Assembly (NCBI GenBank): GCA_031284195.1
Contig: JAITAI010000271.1
Span: 1-7,680, forward strand
DNA from: Treponema sp.
GTDB taxonomy: Bacteria > Spirochaetota > Spirochaetia > Treponematales > Breznakiellaceae
DNA: 7,680 nucleotides
Direction of reading: 5' to 3'
The notes beneath the pieces were generated by a model. That model was not told the DNA's origin. It did no database searches and saw only the letters and a program-made list of their open reading frames with translations. Positions 5,719-7,680 of the stretch are shown piece by piece (the first letter of the stretch is position 1; every line of letters starts with the position of its first letter). A program made the translations under genes and the position numbers.

Positions 5719-5761
5719 GAACAAACTTCCGGGAGATGAACCCCAAGTCAGGCTGGTGTCT

Positions 5762-5813
5762 TGAAAGTCCGGGAACCAACCCTTAGCCCTAGGGGCTGCT
5801 TCAGGGCCTTTCA
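5762..5813. other. Nested stem-loop in divergent intergenic region
   Basis: Three nested stems are visible: TGAAAG (5762-5767) with CTTTCA (5808-5813), CCCT (5780-5783) with AGGG (5803-5806), and AGCCC (5785-5789) with GGGCT (5793-5797). The surrounding 5690-5870 stretch is GC-rich and non-coding, unlike the AT-rich promoter zones on either side. It may be an intergenic repeat or structured RNA; function is unknown. Confidence 0.35.
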
Positions 5814-5871
5814 GTCCGACCAGACCATTCCCGTGTTCCCTAGCATTGATAGGTGTACGCCTAGCCTACGG

Positions 5872-5911
5872 TTGCAATTATTTTTGTATGTAAGTACTAT
5901 TTTAGTATAGT
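5872..5911 (+). promoter_or_regulatory. Promoter candidates for small membrane gene
   Basis: TTGCAA (5872-5877) with a 17-base spacer leads to TACTAT (5895-5900). A second pair, TTGTAT (5884-5889) with a 16-base spacer to TATAGT (5906-5911), ends one base before the ATG. TACTA-TTT-TAGTA forms a small palindrome over these hexamers. Either choice leaves almost no leader. Confidence 0.4.
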
Positions 5912-5912
5912 C

Positions 5913-6134
5913 ATGATTTCTAATGAACTTAAAAACCTTCTGTTCCAGACCATTACCTCTTGGCAAGTAATTGGGGTAACCCTGGGTTTGATAGTATATT
6001 TTTCTCTTGTTTCCTATGTAGTCCGATTCCGCCGTAAAGTCAAGGTGGAGGCTTCTAAAGCAAAGCCCAAACCTAAGAAAGAAAACAAAAAAGCCCCTTC
6101 TAAATCGGAAGATGAACTGCAGGATGAAGAATAA
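5913..6134 (+). CDS. Small single-pass membrane protein, Lys-rich tail
   Basis: A 73-residue protein that I do not recognise as a named family. Residues 1-17 are a short N-terminal segment, residues about 18-37 (VIGVTLGLIVYFSLVSYVV) form one membrane helix, and residues 39-73 are a Lys/Arg-rich then acidic cytoplasmic-type tail (RFRRKVKVEASK, KPKPKK, ending in Glu/Asp). The basic residues straight after the helix predict the C-terminus inside. The size and layout recall small membrane adaptor proteins such as YajC, but the sequence motif does not match. No Shine-Dalgarno is seen before the ATG; a promoter lies within a few bases. A longer antisense frame (5811-6278) exists but reads as Phe/Arg-rich shadow. 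It converges with cobO. Confidence 0.6.
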   Translation: MISNELKNLLFQTITSWQVIGVTLGLIVYFSLVSYVVRFRRKVKVEASKAKPKPKKENKKAPSKSEDELQDEE

Positions 6135-6428
6135 GAGCTTATGACCTGAATCAGTAGGGACTACGGCCCAAGCTCTAGGTTTTCCTCTCGGTATTACGGC
6201 CTGGGAGGTTGCGGGAGAAAAGCGCCACCTCAGTGGAGCTTTTGAGGAAAAACCGGTCCGTATCATCGAAAAGAACACCTTGCAGCGGGTGGGATACAGG
6301 GAATTATGAGGGGTACCTTGGGAAAAGGGAATCTCCTCTATAAGAAAGCACAGAAGGGCTGGCCTTTACGTCTATCCACCGGCATCTTAGCAGGGCTGGT
6401 AAGGAACCCCCGCACAGCCTATATCCTT
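6135..6428 (+). other. Convergent gap with open, start-less stretch
   Basis: This is the gap between the small membrane gene and the cobO stop. At its left edge GAGCTT (6135-6140) and AAGCTC (6170-6175) form a long-loop inverted repeat. From 6145 to 6309 the plus strand is open for 54 codons with a protein-like translation (it contains GITAWEVAGEK and PVRIIEKNTLQRVGYREL) but no ATG, GTG or TTG start near its beginning. It looks like the tail of a decayed gene; I do not recognise it. No convincing intrinsic terminator is seen for either flanking gene. Confidence 0.3.
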
Positions 6429-6974
6429 TTAGTGTTCGACGCCTATGCGAGCAGGTATACCCCGGTCGTAGGGATGTTTAACCTTCTTGATTTCCGAAAC
6501 GTAATCCGCAGCATCCAGGAGCCATGCCGGAGGGTTCCGTCCGGTGAGGACTAGTTCCAGCGCCGAAGGTTTGGTTTCCACCAGGGACCGTAAGTCCCCT
6601 TCATCAAGCATCCCGGTATTAACCGCATCCAGCACTTCATCCAGGACCACCAGATCCGGCTCTTCAGTTCCAGCCCCCCTTGTTTCACCGTATAGGGCCT
6701 CCTGGATCCTGCCGAGGATCTGCCCTTGTTCGGCTCTGCATCGGGCCTTGGTCTCCTCATTCATCTGATGGGTGAAGCCCAAGGCTAGGGTGGAACGGAT
6801 TACCCGGACGCCGAGCCTTTCCAGAGAGCGGAGTTCCCCCGTAAAGCTGCTCTTTAAAAACTGGGCAAAGAGGACCTGCTTATCCCTTCCCACAGCCCTG
6901 ACCGATAAACCCACCGCTGCGGTGGTTTTGCCTTTCCCGTTACCTATATACAGATGGATCAAACCACTCATCAT
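6429..6974 (-). CDS. cobO: Corrinoid adenosyltransferase, CobO/BtuR family
   Basis: A cytoplasmic enzyme that transfers the adenosyl group of ATP to reduced Co(I) corrinoid, giving adenosylcobalamin or its precursor. The 181 residues match the CobA/CobO/BtuR family, slightly shorter than E. coli BtuR at the N-terminus. Motifs: P-loop GNGKGKTT (11-18), Walker B-like DLVVLDEV (107-114), TGRNPP (144-149), and the typical C-terminal VKHPYDRGIPARIG (165-178). The second Met (start at 6971) is an equally likely start: AAGGA lies about four bases before the first ATG and seven before the second. No other cobalamin gene lies in the window, so it may serve salvage of imported corrinoid as well as synthesis. 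It has its own promoter-like sequence upstream. Confidence 0.95.
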   Translation of the reverse strand: MMSGLIHLYIGNGKGKTTAAVGLSVRAVGRDKQVLFAQFLKSSFTGELRSLERLGVRVIRSTLALGFTHQMNEETKARCRAEQGQILGRIQEALYGETRGAGTEEPDLVVLDEVLDAVNTGMLDEGDLRSLVETKPSALELVLTGRNPPAWLLDAADYVSEIKKVKHPYDRGIPARIGVEH

Positions 6975-6988
6975 TCTTTCCTTACCCT

Positions 6989-7018
6989 TATATATAAAGA
7001 AAAATGGAAAAAAAGCAA
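6989..7018 (-). promoter_or_regulatory. cobO: Likely cobO promoter
   Basis: On the minus strand TTGCTT (7018-7013) is followed, after a T-rich spacer of 16 or 18 bases, by TATATA (6996-6991 or 6994-6989). Transcription would start about 6985, giving a short leader with the AAGGA ribosome-binding site. The leader is too short for a B12 riboswitch, and none is recognisable further upstream. Confidence 0.45.
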
Positions 7019-7235
7019 TAGCATCTCCAAGGCTTGCAAAAACACATTATTTTACTTTTTAAGATAGACTAAGCGCCATATTGACCTAGAGAGAGGACTG
7101 GGGATAAAAAACCTACCCCTTTTCTTGCTCATCGAGGGTTACTTAAGCAATTTTCATATTCTAACTGGAAAATCCAATGAGGCTATGTGGCTTTCATGTA
7201 TAAATTTCTATAGCCTCCTTTAGACACTGAAAACC

Positions 7236-7260
7236 GGCTCAAAATCTGACATTTTGAACC
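7236..7260. repeat. Inverted repeat before phage gene relic
   Basis: Nine pairs with one mismatch around the five-base loop CTGAC. It ends 25 bases before the first Met of the phage relic. Because no T-run follows it is unlikely to be a simple terminator; it might mark an old insertion or regulatory site. Confidence 0.4.
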
Positions 7261-7285
7261 AGTCTCAATTAAGGGGAACGTTTTC

Positions 7286-7647
7286 ATGGGAGCTAGCGGT
7301 TTAGAAATCTGTGTTCTGTATCTTATACCCCCGTATAGGCATCGCGCGGAGCACCTCAACTATGACGGGCTTATGCCCCCCAAAGATGACCCCTGGCAGG
7401 ACAGCTGCTTCCCGCCTAACGGCTGGGACTGTACATGCTATACCCATGCGGTAACAAAAGGGCGCTTAAAAAAGTACCAAGCCGAAGGTATACTCATACT
7501 GCCCTGTGGGGGTGGCAGTACGCTTCGGGGAAGAAGGTGGCGCTTGAGGTAAGGATACAAGACCTATATCAATGAACGTAAAGGAAGGGTTGGAAAAGCT
7601 CTGAAGGGGTTGATCCGGCGTTTAACCCTACGAAGGGCCTATCATAA
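7286..7647 (+). pseudogene. Phage Mu gpF-like head morphogenesis relic
   Basis: A broken piece of a phage minor head protein of the Mu gpF family, which helps build the procapsid. The signature is in the first frame: RAEHLNYDGLMPP, then DDPW, then CFPPNGWDCTC (together residues 20-51), matching the family pattern R-x-E-H-x(2)-L-x-G, then D-D-P-x-W, then P-P-N-G-x(2)-C-x-C. A stop follows at 7550-7552; in the same frame KTYINERKGRVGKA continues after it. The expected EGVDPAFNPTKG (7603-7638) then appears in a different frame, showing a frameshift, and ends at 7645-7647. The several hundred residues that normally precede the signature are absent. The ATG at 7286 has AAGGGG upstream, but probably belongs to non-homologous sequence. 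The window ends before any further phage gene could be seen. Confidence 0.8.
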
Positions 7648-7680
7648 TTACCTGCAATCAAAAGTATGCACGGTTGAGCC

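Larger units (their letters stand above)
6975..7285. other. AT-rich intergenic region with inverted repeats
   Basis: No gene is seen in these 311 bases between cobO and the phage relic. The left part holds the cobO promoter. Two inverted repeats lie to the right: GAGGCTAT (7179-7186) with ATAGCCTC (7210-7217), perfect 8-bp arms around 23 bases; and TCAAAAT (7239-7245) with ATTTTGA (7251-7257), perfect 7-bp arms around CTGAC, extended by GG (7236-7237) with CC (7259-7260) past one mismatch. Confidence 0.45.

Noticed and set aside
5811..6278. Minus-strand open frame of 155 codons
   Set aside because: It is longer than the 73-aa plus-strand gene it overlaps, but its Phe/Arg-rich middle is the antisense of a Lys-rich tail, and it has no family features or ribosome-binding site.
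6306..6554. Plus-strand open frame of 82 codons
   Set aside because: Its second half is antisense to cobO; the first half has no recognised homology.
6975..7285. Cobalamin riboswitch upstream of cobO
   Set aside because: No B12-box-like sequence or suitable long structured leader is visible, and the likely promoter leaves a very short leader.

Overview
The window looks like a bacterial chromosome from a spirochaete, most likely a Treponema of moderate GC content. This is an inference: the signs are an N-terminal lipoprotein signal with a relaxed lipobox, a TPR-lipoprotein gene, and ordinary bacterial ribosome-binding sites beside several starts with none. No rRNA or tRNA anchors the taxonomy.

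Layout, left to right. Bases 1-423 carry no credible gene but are packed with stem-loops: a hairpin at 11-33, a long closing stem enclosing three hairpins at 102-206, and two diverged copies of one GC-rich hairpin module (207-258 and 326-390). Next, on the minus strand, come a six-helix inner-membrane protein (2740 to 2207) and a 576-aa TPR lipoprotein (2154 to 424), separated by 52 bases and probably one transcription unit. A D-alanine--D-alanine ligase gene (2960-4063, plus) follows. It converges on a minus-strand pair made of a pentapeptide-repeat protein with a Cys/His N-terminus (5655 to 5065) and a metallo-beta-lactamase-fold hydrolase (5025 to 4399). The convergent gap (4064-4398) holds two strong stem-loops, one a terminator, and an unrecognised stretch that is open on both strands.

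Divergent from the pentapeptide gene is a 73-aa single-pass membrane protein (5913-6134). After another gap with a codon-like but start-less stretch lies a CobO/BtuR-type corrinoid adenosyltransferase (minus, 6974 to 6429). The right end (7286-7647) holds a frameshifted relic of a phage Mu gpF-like head-morphogenesis gene, so the right boundary is a decayed prophage or the edge of one.

Functionally these are mostly independent housekeeping genes: cell-wall precursor synthesis (Ddl), B12 cofactor activation (CobO) and envelope proteins. The items most worth a second look are the structured 1-423 region, the 14-bp perfect palindrome between the pentapeptide and hydrolase genes, the Asp-to-Asn change in the hydrolase metal motif, the several starts with a -10-like hexamer abutting the start codon and no ribosome-binding site, and the Mu gpF relic. 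I see no clear complete new defence or mobile system.
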